A DNA stretch of 64,000 nucleotides, from contig NZ_CP158190.1 in assembly GCF_040250305.1 (NCBI RefSeq), forward strand, positions 2,698,001 to 2,762,000, given 5' to 3'. The notes beneath the pieces are model-generated. The model worked only from the letters and a program-made list of their open reading frames with translations. It did no database searches and had not been told where the DNA came from. Each line of letters begins with the position of its first letter. Position 1 is the first letter of the stretch. The DNA comes from Peribacillus frigoritolerans. Its GTDB lineage: Bacteria; Bacillota; Bacilli; Bacillales; DSM-1321. The position numbers were made by a program, and so were the translations under genes. This document shows, piece by piece, positions 25,271-33,542 of the stretch.

Positions 25271-25318
25271 AACACACATACCACCGTTCTGAAATTTCAG
25301 AACGGTGGTATGTGTGTT
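25271..25318. repeat. 48-bp perfect palindrome
   Basis: Every base from 25271 to 25294 pairs with 25295 to 25318 (centre GAAA|TTTC, arms with ACCACCGTTCTG). A short T-run (CCCTTTT) follows on the plus strand, so it may serve as a terminator. No gene ends immediately before it. Confidence 0.8.
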
Positions 25319-25523
25319 GCCCTTTTAACCTATAACTCCTCGCTGGATAACACATTCCATTCTAGGAAAAAGATATAATGTTCAGAGGGGCGGTTTTTTC
25401 TGTGTTTTAAACCCTCACGGTGATGATTCATGTTCCATCTTGCTTGCTGGATCGATAAAAAGCTGGTTGAATGAACTGAGAACAACCAACAGATCCGTCT
25501 GTCCTGATAGATGTTTGTTGCCT

Positions 25524-26111
25524 TTACTCCTCTTCATAGAGCGTAAGAAAGGAATCCGGCTCGACACGACCCTCTGCAATCGCGTTTACCCTGTCGACGT
25601 ATTCCGGAAGAATCAGATGACGCAGAGGCTGGTCTACTTGATTCAATCGTTTAAATGCCTCCCGAGCCAACTCATCCCATTCCTTGTAGCGATGCAGATA
25701 ATCATCCGGCATCACTACGGTGCTAGACGTCCCTTCCTCCGGTTCACACTCAAACGGTTCGTCTAACCCGAGCGTAGCATAATCGCATGTGATTTGCTCT
25801 CCGGGGAGGATATCCCTCGACGCCAATTCAATTTCATAGACCGTCGATACCACATTTGGACTGAAGCTGTGATTCATGTATCTGGCATGATCCCAGCACA
25901 GCACATAGCGGTCGTCATCGTTGAGGTAGGCATATTTATAGACGATTTCCTTTCGCACTAGATCAAGCGATTCAATCTCATCTTCCTCTAGGATGATGTC
26001 CAAATCATCCAATGCCCAGATAATCGTTCCTTTGGGAATCATTTTTGTGGCAAAAACCCCCACACCAATCTTTTCATTGACAAACCGAATCTCGGTATCT
26101 GGATGTATCAT
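25524..26111 (-). CDS. SET-domain protein (putative protein lysine methyltransferase)
   Basis: A 195-residue protein with the SET-domain core: GVGVFATKMIPKGTIIW at the N-terminus, RYMNHSFSPNV (the NHS motif of the S-adenosylmethionine pseudoknot), and GEQITCDYATL (the catalytic DY region). SET enzymes transfer methyl groups to lysines; small stand-alone versions occur in bacteria but targets are mostly unknown. The post-SET region is a helical extension without a Cys cluster. Its base composition is clearly richer in G+C than the flanking AT-rich DNA, which points to transfer. No partner gene is apparent; the neighbours are element relics. Confidence 0.8.
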   Translation of the reverse strand: MIHPDTEIRFVNEKIGVGVFATKMIPKGTIIWALDDLDIILEEDEIESLDLVRKEIVYKYAYLNDDDRYVLCWDHARYMNHSFSPNVVSTVYEIELASRDILPGEQITCDYATLGLDEPFECEPEEGTSSTVVMPDDYLHRYKEWDELAREAFKRLNQVDQPLRHLILPEYVDRVNAIAEGRVEPDSFLTLYEEE

Positions 26112-26600
26112 CGATTCTGTTCACCCTTTCTCAAAACTTACTATTACAATATATAGCAGATTCGTTTAATTGACTGTTCATTCGCGTATTTTATCCAAGT
26201 TCAATTAGCGGAATTTTCCACTAGAAAAATGAAATTGGTCGCTTTAATGGAAAAACCACAGAAATTTAGAAATAAACAGAAAAGAGGATGCATGATAACT
26301 TTCATCAAAACTTCACCGGAAAATATTGATCTTCATAGAATAAGTGAAGAGTATAATTATTAATGAAGGTGCTTACGGAAACAAAAGAATTTCTAGCTAT
26401 ATTACTTGATAGGTGAAATTATTTTGTAATTCATCATCATAGATCATCTTTTGAAAAATTCGAGGATAAAAAGTTTGCAGTAAGCATCGACAAAAAAAGA
26501 TGGTACTTAAATCTTAATTTAATAAGGAGAATTCTCTAATTTGGTGACCTTACAGGAGCTTACAAATTAATACCTAAATATGATCCCAAGCCAATAACTA
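26112..26600. other. Decayed region upstream of the recombinase remnant
   Basis: Short broken coding-like stretches are visible, such as KFAVSIDKKRWYLNLN at about 26471 and LTGAYKLIPKYDPKP at about 26548, in different frames with stops between them. The parent gene could not be identified. Confidence 0.4.
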
Positions 26601-27026
26601 GTGAATTGTGAATTAATGATGGGGAAAGTTAATTTAGCAAATCAAACGATTTTAGATCGAGGAAAAAGAGAAAAGAACGCCACCTCCCCCTTCATCTCAT
26701 TGCCTTACCGATTTCATGACTATAAAGAAACACTTTTGGATCAGCAAAAACATTATAGTGAACCTTTTATAATCAGAAAAAATATGCCATTAAATCCTTG
26801 TGGACTGCACAAAATATTTAAAGAGATTTTAGAACCAGCTGATCTACCCCGCTCACCGATTTTCTCTGCATCATTTAAGGCATACTTTTGCTACCTTACT
26901 ATTAAAAATTTGCAAATATCATATGTTTCAGTTGGTTCCTTATCTGTTTTTAACTCCAACAAGGACAAGTATTTTCATTCGATCACCTTAATTCCTACCT
27001 ATCGTTCAATTAATATGCCCCTGTAG
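26601..27026 (+). pseudogene. Tyrosine recombinase (phage-type integrase) C-terminal remnant, frameshifted
   Basis: The first part in one frame reads PLNPCGLHKIFKEILEPADLP, the usual lead-in to the catalytic core. The sequence then shifts to another frame at about 26855, where it reads RFSLHHLRHTFATLLLK. That is the HxLRH box with catalytic His and Arg. Back in the first frame, VGSLSVFNSNKDKYFHSI corresponds to the LGHSS...YxH segment with the nucleophilic Tyr. So the core motifs are present but spread over two frames, and the N-terminal DNA-binding domain is missing. The gene is not functional. It suggests that an integrative element once occupied this region. Confidence 0.65.
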
Positions 27027-27080
27027 TTAAAGTAAAAAAGCCTTACTTCTTTTTGAAGTAAAGCACCCATTAGTTATATA
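27003..27080. repeat. Degenerate array repeat, copy G
   Basis: Minus strand: ACTAATGGGTGCTTTACTTC, hairpin TTACTTC/GAAGTAA with TTTTTTAC, then AACTACAGGGGCATATTAATTGAAC. The order of blocks and terminator matches copies C to E though the sequence has drifted. It lies directly downstream of the 40-residue gene at 27156-27278. Confidence 0.6.
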
Positions 27081-27155
27081 AATTTTTGAAACAGTCAAAT
27101 ACAAATAAAGCTACACCCCTTATGTCCTATTAGGAGCATTGACTCGTATTTAGGA

Positions 27156-27278
27156 CTATGTTTTATTTGTTTTCCTTTTTTCAATTTCTTTTTTTACCAA
27201 AGGGATTACCTTTTCTTTTACTGTTTTTTGTACTTTTGGATCACTTATTAATTTTTTAAATTTGTTTAACACATTCAT
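27156..27278 (-). CDS. Small basic protein of 40 residues
   Basis: MNVLNKFKKLISDPKVQKT followed by VKEKVIPLVKKEIEKRK: a lysine-rich, probably amphipathic helical peptide. CGGAGGT lies 4 bp before the ATG. The strong ribosome site, the single orientation with the array genes and the array-like repeat after its stop codon support a real gene. Function unknown; similar short Lys-rich proteins occur widely in Bacillus. Confidence 0.6.
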   Translation of the reverse strand: MNVLNKFKKLISDPKVQKTVKEKVIPLVKKEIEKRKTNKT

Positions 27279-27486
27279 ACCTCCGATTTATTAAATTTAG
27301 GATTTAACTAATATGGCTGTGTACTAAAAGGAATAAACGATTCTTCTTCTTGTCAAACATTTCACAAATGTTAAAAGTGGCAGGCCACTCTTAAAGTAAA
27401 TTACCCAAAAGAATAAAAAAATCTAAAGAATTCCACAGTGCATAAATATATAATCCTCTTCTAAGAGCTGTTTTTAGTCGTTAAAT

Positions 27487-27561
27487 CTACCTTCGTTTAA
27501 CAACCTCTTTATATACCATATATGCAATTACAATTATAGCTAGAATAAAAATTACTTTCAT
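27487..27561 (-). CDS. Candidate 24-residue single-span membrane peptide
   Basis: MKVIFILAIIVIAYMVYKEV ends in VKRR: one hydrophobic span followed by a basic tail, the form of type I toxin-like or regulatory membrane peptides. GGGGAG is 9 bp before the ATG. No antisense RNA gene could be identified, so this is only a candidate. Confidence 0.35.
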   Translation of the reverse strand: MKVIFILAIIVIAYMVYKEVVKRR

Positions 27562-27686
27562 CCAAATCTACTCCCCATCTACTTTTTTCTATCCTCTCTT
27601 ATACCCGTAATCTGTATTAAGAAACAATGAGATAAAGGAAAGGTTAATTAACCATAATTGATTTGTTATTAAATAAAACATAGTTT

Positions 27687-27926
27687 TCATAATAAATGTC
27701 TTGGTTGTAATAACCCAGGTAGAAAATGTATACGACGCTGAAAAAATAATGCGTTTAGCACCTTACTATACTCTTTGGACTTCTTACACCAATAATGAGA
27801 TATCAATTTGCAATTTGTAATCAGGTAGTTCCCACATTTCCTATGGTCAATAGGCAAGATTACAGGATTTTCTTCTGTAAGAGCCAAGTTAATTCGAACA
27901 TTGGCATACATTATGACTATCCGCAA
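27687..27926 (-). pseudogene. Possible gene fragment of unknown family
   Basis: A 79-residue frame contains KCGNYLITNCKLISHYWCKKSKEYSKVLNALFFQRRIHFLPGLLQP, which looks like genuine protein sequence in composition. It lacks a ribosome site and a recognisable motif. It lies in a decayed zone just before the acyltransferase gene, and is best treated as a relic. Confidence 0.25.
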
Positions 27927-28074
27927 GGTGATGCACCACTCCCCCTCCTTTAAGTTTCTTACAGTATCTCGTAATTGGATTCAAAAAAAGAAAAATAAAT
28001 AAAAATATTGCTTTGGTGTACATAATATAAGGAATAACCAATGATAGTAAAAGTGTTATGAAAAGGGTGAACAA

Positions 28075-29106
28075 ATGGAAAGAAATAGCGCGATTGACTT
28101 TATTAAATTTTTTGCAATTTTTTCTGTTGTAGTCATTCATGTATTCCCAAAGGATAGCCAAATTGGTCTATTTATTCTCGATAACATCTCAAGGTTTGCG
28201 GTGCCATTCTTCTTTACTGCCTCTGGTTATTTGTTCGGTAAAAAGATGATACATACAAGGGATTCCATTGATTATTTTAAAAGGTATATTATAAAAATCT
28301 TAAAACTGTATTTATGCTGGCTCTTCTTTTATATGATGTATGATGTTCTTATTCTTTATAAAGTTGCTACCGATGCAGCAAAGGAATTAGCGCAATACAT
28401 TAATCATTTTTCCTTTCTTGACCTTATATATTACGGAACTGGGACTAGCGGATACCAATTGTGGTTTTTAACCGCATTAATTTGGAGTGTTATCATTCTT
28501 TTCGTTTTTTTTAAATTAAAAAAAGTAAGGCTTCTTTTAACCATCAGCCTAATATTAAACTTGATAGGTCTTTTCGGACAATCGTATTCTGTGTTCTATG
28601 ATTTTCCTCAAAGTACACGGGATGCTTTATTTATTGGTCTTTTTTATACAACTTTGGGATTCTTCTTAGCGGATGATAAATTCTTTAAAAAGTCAAGAGC
28701 AATAACAGCCAAAACCTACCTATTATTAATTTTTATCTTCTTTACTTTCCAAGTGGTAGAAGGATACTTATTAGATAAGGTATTATCAGGAAGCCATGGA
28801 GAATATTTTATTTCTACTATCTTTTTAACTGCATTTCTTTTTTTATTTGCATTAAATAATAAAACATTGGGGAAGGATTTGTTCATTACTAAAGTAGGAG
28901 GAAGAGCCCTAGGTATATACATTGTTCATGTAGTCTTCATCGATATTTTTGATTTGATTTTATCGGCAGTAAAAATGGATCATATATCCGACAATTTATT
29001 GTTAAAACTATTTGAGACACTCCTTATAATTTCTATGTCGTACATTTCTTATGACCTCCTTCAATATTTCAAAAGGCGTTTAAGCAAAATGATAAAAACC
29101 TGTTAG
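28075..29106 (+). CDS. Acyltransferase family 3 membrane protein
   Basis: A 343-residue integral membrane protein with about ten hydrophobic segments. The N-terminus MERNSAIDFIKFFAIFSVVVIHV holds the conserved His of membrane O-acyltransferases (family AT-3, OafA-like), and ISRFAVPFFFTASGYLFGKK is the second signature. Such enzymes acetylate or otherwise acylate surface sugars and peptidoglycan. The ribosome site is AAAGGG 6-8 bp before ATG. The gene stands alone with weak codon bias and relics on both sides. Substrate unknown; it could modify a cell-surface polymer. Confidence 0.85.
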   Translation: MERNSAIDFIKFFAIFSVVVIHVFPKDSQIGLFILDNISRFAVPFFFTASGYLFGKKMIHTRDSIDYFKRYIIKILKLYLCWLFFYMMYDVLILYKVATDAAKELAQYINHFSFLDLIYYGTGTSGYQLWFLTALIWSVIILFVFFKLKKVRLLLTISLILNLIGLFGQSYSVFYDFPQSTRDALFIGLFYTTLGFFLADDKFFKKSRAITAKTYLLLIFIFFTFQVVEGYLLDKVLSGSHGEYFISTIFLTAFLFLFALNNKTLGKDLFITKVGGRALGIYIVHVVFIDIFDLILSAVKMDHISDNLLLKLFETLLIISMSYISYDLLQYFKRRLSKMIKTC

Positions 29107-29465
29107 TGGAGAGTTACAACGATAAAAGCGCATGAGACCTCAAGTCCCAATAATTCTTCTTAAAAATTACACTTAAAAAACCACAGGTCCAAGCGTTATT
29201 AATTCGATGTTCTCTCCTCTATAAATGAAAAAAATCTGTTTTTTGCTTTCAACTAAGTTTGAAAGAAATTTGTTGTCACTCCCTTTTTTTGAGAATTTTA
29301 TCTTTATATTTGCAAACCCTGAATTAATTCAATTATGTTAAATCCTTTTTTGACACTTCGATTAAACTTAGTGCGACCAAGACTTTATGATGCCAATTAA
29401 ACAGATTTGCGGTGATATGGTTTGTTCTCCCGCTTTCTCATATATAAGTAATGATAGGTTTGATA
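29107..29465. other. Intergenic AT-rich stretch
   Basis: No supportable gene, strong hairpin or repeat seen. Confidence 0.5.
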
Positions 29466-29525
29466 CTACTTTGCCCATTAAAAAAGCGCCTTTCTCAAAG
29501 GGAGCTAAGCTGGTTCATTATAGTT
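29466..29525. repeat. Degenerate array repeat, copy H
   Basis: Minus strand: GAACCAGCTTAG, then hairpin GCTCCCTTT/AAGGCGC with a TTTTTT run, then AATGGGCAAAGTAG. The same plan as the array repeats (block, terminator, block with GGGCA), placed directly downstream of a 59-residue minus-strand gene. Confidence 0.5.
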
Positions 29526-29560
29526 AAAAAATTGATCCCCTATACAAGTAAATGTTGGTT

Positions 29561-29740
29561 TTATCCTTTTGACATAGTGAAGGAATCAACGTTACATTCT
29601 TTTAAAGCATCATTAATCAATGTAAGCTGATCATTAATCATTGATAAGTAGGAAATATGATAGTCATTTATTTGTTCCTTTAACTCCAACAGCAGCGTTT
29701 TTTCCCTAAGTACAAGGTAAATCTCGTCTGGATGTAACAT
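29561..29740 (-). CDS. Small soluble protein of 59 residues
   Basis: The frame is open to 29878, but AAAGGAG lies 7 bp before the ATG at 29740, so the product is MLHPDEIYLVLREKTLLLEL and about 39 further residues. It is acidic, helical and coiled-coil-like, in the style of short Bacillus proteins of the aspartyl-phosphate-phosphatase or spore-associated type, but no Spo0E-like SxxxD motif is visible. Function unknown. It is followed by degenerate repeat copy H. Confidence 0.5.
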   Translation of the reverse strand: MLHPDEIYLVLREKTLLLELKEQINDYHISYLSMINDQLTLINDALKECNVDSFTMSKG

Positions 29741-30116
29741 ATCACTTCTCCTTTTAGTCAAGATATTACCTTTTACCCAATTTATTACAATCATTAACTT
29801 GTAAATGGATGTTTTGTACCATATTTCACAAGGGATATTAAGAAGAAGTTGGACTATACGTTTTTTATTACAAACCATGACTTAGTTTCATAATGGGCTC
29901 AGTGACAGTTCCTCCTTTTAGTAAAGTTCCGTCAGTTGAGGTAGCACAACGATAAGTAAATAGAATATTTATTAAAAGGCTGTCGTATATTAGTCTTTAA
30001 CGTCGAATATGCCCCCTTCTTACATTGTTATGTTAGACTTAATATATCAAACCATATTTTCTTAGGTTTGATAGACTTTTCTTAGTCACACTTGTATAAG
30101 GAAAGGAGTGTAGTAA
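29741..30116. other. Intergenic stretch between divergent small genes
   Basis: AT-rich DNA with no ORF or strong hairpin. Presumably carries promoters for the 59-residue gene and for the receiver-like gene. Confidence 0.45.
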
Positions 30117-30488
30117 ATGGAGAAAATCAGCGTTTTTCTGGATGACTATCGGAAAGCACCCGATGGCTATGTGTTAGTCGAGACTATTGACGAATGTATA
30201 GAGCTATTGCAAAACTTTGATATTGAACATCTTTCTTTGGACCATGATTTATTAAATAAAACCAGGAATGGTTTTATGCTTGTTCAAAAGATGGTCAAAG
30301 AAAAACTATTTGCCAATCGCATTACTATTCACTCTGCCAATTCAGTTGGCGGTAAAGCAATGTACAACTGTTTAAAGCAAGCACAACGGAATTTAACTAT
30401 GCCCCCTGCCATTATTGTATCCTTACGACCATTGCCTCTCAAATTCTTCCCGTCAAAGGTTCTGCAACATTATATAGATATACGGTAA
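30117..30488 (+). CDS. Receiver-like (cyclic-phosphate-processing REC) domain protein
   Basis: A 123-residue protein. ISVFLDDYRKAPDGYVLVETIDECIELLQ, LSLDHDL and ITIHSANSVGGKAMYNCL match small stand-alone receiver-fold proteins proposed to act in cyclic-phosphate/RNA processing rather than phosphorelay. The DDxR and LDHD acidic clusters are both present. The last 30 residues (PPAIIVSLRPLPLKFFPSK) do not follow the usual family end and may come from a frameshift. GGAAAGGAG is about 10 bp before the start. The gene stands alone and ends in its own terminator. Confidence 0.65.
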   Translation: MEKISVFLDDYRKAPDGYVLVETIDECIELLQNFDIEHLSLDHDLLNKTRNGFMLVQKMVKEKLFANRITIHSANSVGGKAMYNCLKQAQRNLTMPPAIIVSLRPLPLKFFPSKVLQHYIDIR

Positions 30489-30550
30489 ACTCTTCTCAAT
30501 CTCAATTACATTTCATCCATTGTAAATGTAAAATAAACTATATTGAAAAG

Positions 30551-30576
30551 GCAACTTTATTCATAGTTGCTTTTTT
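30551..30576 (+). terminator. Terminator after the receiver-like gene
   Basis: GCAACT/AGTTGC hairpin with an 8-nt loop, followed by six T residues. Confidence 0.75.
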
Positions 30577-30621
30577 GTATTTTTATTTTGACTGTTGTAC
30601 AGATAGAAGCAATCCTTAATA

Positions 30622-30669
30622 AAAAAAGATCACTCCCTGATCAGAATCTATCAGGGAGTGATCTTTTTT
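30622..30669. terminator. Terminator of the beta-glucoside operon, bidirectional
   Basis: A-rich and T-rich ends flank the 13-bp GC-containing stem GATCACTCCCTGA/TCAGGGAGTGATC with a 10-nt loop. Confidence 0.9.
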
Positions 30670-30711
30670 GGTCCAAAAGCTATAAGCACCTTCTGTAACC
30701 ATTGATTTAAA

Positions 30712-32040
30712 TCATGATTTCACTTCATTAAAAAATTGCGGCAGGTCTTCTTTATGCGCCTCGAGCATTTCATCCAGTATTTTTTTGGCGATAGTGTCTG
30801 ATGGTACTAAAGGATTTATGGTCATCGCCACTAAAGCTTTATGATAATCTCCTGTGACAGCCGCTTCAGCAGCCATCCTTTCAAAAGATTTAATTTGCTG
30901 GACCAATCCCCGGACTGCTACAGGCAGGTCGCCAATGGCGATTGGTCTTGGCCCTTCTTTGGTGATCACACAGTTAATTTCAATGGCTGATTCATTTGGA
31001 ATACTCGCTATCGCCCCGTTATTGCGTGTATTGACTGGCTGAATATCCCGCTTATCATTGTAAATCGAATTGATGAGACTGCATGCCGCTTCGCTGTAAT
31101 ACGCTCCACCGCGCTTTTCTAGTTGAGCCGGTTTAACATTCAGTTCAGGATCTCTATACAATTCAAATAGGTCCTTTTCCAGTTGTTGAACGACCTCGGC
31201 CCGCGTCCCATTTGTTGCTGAAGATTCCTTTTCTTCGGCAAGCATTTCATCGGTCTTGTAATAATAACGATGGTATCCGCAAGGAATAATGCCCATTCCT
31301 TTGATGAAATCACGATCCCAGGCAAAGCCTGCAATGTTTTTCATCGTCATTTCATTTTTTGGATCCCCAAGCGCATTTATTACTTTATCCTTCACGCTTT
31401 TTCCGTCCACATATACATCCAGTCCGAATACCATATGATTCAATCCTGCAAAATCGACTTGAACCCTGTCTGGCTCTACATCCAAAGCTTTTGCTATGCC
31501 CATTTTCATCCCGATGGGAACGTTGCATAAACCAACAACCTTTTTGATGGTGCTATACCTTAAGACTGCCTCCGTAACCATTCCAGCTGGGTTGGTGAAG
31601 TTCACAAGCCAGGCATCCGGACAAAGCTCCTCCATATCCCTGCAGATTTCAAGTATCACTGGTATGGTCCGAAGTCCTTTGAAGAGACCTCCAGGCCCAT
31701 TTGTCTCCTGTCCGATTACATCATATTTTAATGGAATCCTTTCATCCTTAGCTCTTGCATCAAGTAATCCGACCCGGAATTGGGTCGTTACAAAATCTGC
31801 ATCCTTCAATGCTTCGCGTCGGTTAAGTGTAAGGTGAATGTCAATTGGCAGACCTGCCTTTTCAACCATTCTCCTAGCAAGGTTTCCGACGATCTCCAGT
31901 TTTTCGTTACCTTTGTTTATGTCAACGAGCCAGATTTCACTTATAGGAAGTTCATCATACCGTTTGATAAAACCTTCAATCAGTTCCGGTGTATAGCTGG
32001 AACCGCCGCCTATTGTCACGATTTTTATCCCATTCTTCAA
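30712..32040 (-). CDS. licH: 6-phospho-beta-glucosidase, glycoside hydrolase family 4
   Basis: A 442-residue family 4 hydrolase with the N-terminal NAD-binding motif GGGSSYTPEL, the metal and substrate residues around NFTNPAGMVTEAV and LCNVPIG, and GLNHMVFGL. Family 4 enzymes act by an NAD+- and Mn2+-dependent oxidation-elimination mechanism rather than two acids. It hydrolyses 6-phospho-beta-glucosides delivered by the PTS, such as cellobiose-6-phosphate. It is the last gene of the operon. A second 6-phospho-beta-glucosidase of family 1 is encoded at the front, so the operon carries two mechanistically different enzymes. Confidence 0.88.
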   Translation of the reverse strand: MKNGIKIVTIGGGSSYTPELIEGFIKRYDELPISEIWLVDINKGNEKLEIVGNLARRMVEKAGLPIDIHLTLNRREALKDADFVTTQFRVGLLDARAKDERIPLKYDVIGQETNGPGGLFKGLRTIPVILEICRDMEELCPDAWLVNFTNPAGMVTEAVLRYSTIKKVVGLCNVPIGMKMGIAKALDVEPDRVQVDFAGLNHMVFGLDVYVDGKSVKDKVINALGDPKNEMTMKNIAGFAWDRDFIKGMGIIPCGYHRYYYKTDEMLAEEKESSATNGTRAEVVQQLEKDLFELYRDPELNVKPAQLEKRGGAYYSEAACSLINSIYNDKRDIQPVNTRNNGAIASIPNESAIEINCVITKEGPRPIAIGDLPVAVRGLVQQIKSFERMAAEAAVTGDYHKALVAMTINPLVPSDTIAKKILDEMLEAHKEDLPQFFNEVKS

Positions 32041-32058
32041 AATGACATCCCACCATTC

Positions 32059-32373
32059 TTATTTTTGTCTCATTTCCCGATACATTTTAATCATTTCTGC
32101 AACTAGGTCCCTTATCGTCTCAGCACTCATCATTTGATCCTCTGCATGCATAAGTAGAAGCGAGAATTCCACCTTTTGTCCTGATGCTTCCTGCTGGATG
32201 AGCCCTGAATGGGCATGGTGGCCTTCAACCATATGAATCTGGGATTTCTTCAGTTTTTCCTCGGCCGCTTCATATCGTCCTTCTCTTGCCTCATACAAGG
32301 CTTCCATGATCAAGCTCTTTGCGGTCCCTACATTGCTGATCATTTCAAAAGCTACAGCTTCCAATCCTTCCAT
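32059..32373 (-). CDS. licA: PTS lactose/cellobiose-type IIA component
   Basis: A 104-residue helical protein of the lactose/cellobiose IIA family, with the phosphorylated His in QIHMVEGHHAHSGLIQQEA and the trimer-forming helix HAEDQMMSAETIRDLVAEMI. It passes phosphate from HPr to the IIB subunit. The gene lies 2 bp after the ROK gene and 18 bp before the family 4 hydrolase gene. This IIA is encoded apart from IIB and IIC, but in the same operon. Confidence 0.88.
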   Translation of the reverse strand: MEGLEAVAFEMISNVGTAKSLIMEALYEAREGRYEAAEEKLKKSQIHMVEGHHAHSGLIQQEASGQKVEFSLLLMHAEDQMMSAETIRDLVAEMIKMYREMRQK

Positions 32374-32375
32374 GA

Positions 32376-33278
32376 CTATTCCCTTCTTCCTTGGTTTACA
32401 TATGTTTGCAGATGATGAAACAAGGCACCGAACATGCCTGCATCATTGTTCAAAAAACATGCTTCAATACAATCTCCATTTATATATCCATTTAATGATT
32501 CGACTCTTCTTCTGAGCTCTGGTATCAATTCTTGCCTGGCACTTACAGCTCCGCCAATCAAGATTTTGTTTGGATTGAACATGAAATACAAATTGTGGAT
32601 TCCAATTGCAAGGCTATCATAGAACCTTTCCACTTCATCGCGAGCTATAGGGTCTCCAGTTTCATATGCATGAAAAACATCCTGTCCGGTTACTTCCTCA
32701 ACCAAAATTCCTTTATGTTTTGCATACCGTTCCCTGATGCCTGAAATAGATCCATTCCAACTCAAAGTATTTTTAAAAGCTGATCCATCTTTGCTACCAT
32801 GGGTGATCATGAATCCAAATTCACCGGCCCCAAAGGAAATGCCCCGGTATAATTGATTGTTAAGGAAAACCGCTCCGCCAACCCCTGTACCGACAGTCAT
32901 GCAGAGAAAGTGTTCAGTGTCCTTTGCGTTCCCCTTCCATTTCTCGGCTAGAGCGACACAATTCACATCATTTTCCACCGTGACAGGCAGATTCGTCCGT
33001 TCCTCCATATATGTTTTAATGTTGAAACCATCAAAATCCTTGATGGCTCCACCCATTTCTATAAAACCTGTCTGGTCATTGACAAAGCCGGGAGCGCTAA
33101 TGGCGATTCCTCGTAAACTGGGAAAAACGGAAACTTTAGCTAAGATCGCTTCAAGGATAGCTTCCCCATTGTTGCGAACCGTCGGAAATCTTCCTTTTTC
33201 CAAAATATCGCCTAATTCTGTCAGCAATCCGTATTTTATTTCCGTTCCCCCTATGTCAAAGGCTAGATAGTTGGACAT
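32376..33278 (-). CDS. ROK-family protein, probable sugar kinase
   Basis: A 300-residue protein with the ATP-binding start FDIGGTEIKYGLL, VENDVNCVALAEKW (catalytic Asp), TVGTGVGGAVFLN and the ROK region FGAGEFGFMITHG. The family's zinc motif CxCGxxGCxE is absent, and there is no DNA-binding N-terminus, so it is a kinase rather than a repressor. In this operon a beta-glucoside kinase role is plausible; the substrate is inferred only from context. Confidence 0.8.
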   Translation of the reverse strand: MSNYLAFDIGGTEIKYGLLTELGDILEKGRFPTVRNNGEAILEAILAKVSVFPSLRGIAISAPGFVNDQTGFIEMGGAIKDFDGFNIKTYMEERTNLPVTVENDVNCVALAEKWKGNAKDTEHFLCMTVGTGVGGAVFLNNQLYRGISFGAGEFGFMITHGSKDGSAFKNTLSWNGSISGIRERYAKHKGILVEEVTGQDVFHAYETGDPIARDEVERFYDSLAIGIHNLYFMFNPNKILIGGAVSARQELIPELRRRVESLNGYINGDCIEACFLNNDAGMFGALFHHLQTYVNQGRRE

Positions 33279-33296
33279 GATATCCTGTCCCCCTTA

Positions 33297-33530
33297 CTAA
33301 ATTTTTTTGATAGTATAATATAGACCAGGGCCGAACTTGGATTGCTGAAAGACCTGTTTAAGGTGCTTCACCGCTTCCTCTCCTTTGAGGGCGGTCATTG
33401 CTTCAAATATTGCCTGAACCCGATTTGAGGATAGAAGAGTTGTTTTTATGCGTTCATCTTCATATTCCGAGAAGAAATCACAAAGATATGATATCTGTCC
33501 GCAATTCATTTGAATTTGATAAGTATTCAT
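33297..33530 (-). CDS. Small protein of unknown function in the PTS operon
   Basis: A 77-residue soluble protein (MNTYQIQMNCGQISYLCDFF ... FGPGLYYTIKKI) between the IIC and ROK genes, with gaps of 12 and 18 bp. It has GGAGAA ahead of its start and no recognisable motif apart from a possible mixed helical/beta fold. Its tight placement shows that it is co-expressed with the transporter. A regulatory or assembly role is possible but not shown. Confidence 0.7.
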   Translation of the reverse strand: MNTYQIQMNCGQISYLCDFFSEYEDERIKTTLLSSNRVQAIFEAMTALKGEEAVKHLKQVFQQSKFGPGLYYTIKKI

Positions 33531-33542
33531 GCATTCTCCTTT

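Noticed and set aside
25138..25335. 65-residue plus-strand frame
   Set aside because: It runs through the relic repeat and the palindrome, has no ribosome site, and its composition follows the repeats.
25440..25766. 108-residue plus-strand frame
   Set aside because: Most of it is antisense to the SET-domain gene, which has clear motifs.
28075..28161. Minus-strand frame 27889-28161
   Set aside because: Its start region is antisense to the acyltransferase start, and the rest lacks coding character.
29741..30116. Riboswitch or T-box
   Set aside because: No conserved motif or terminator/antiterminator pair was visible.
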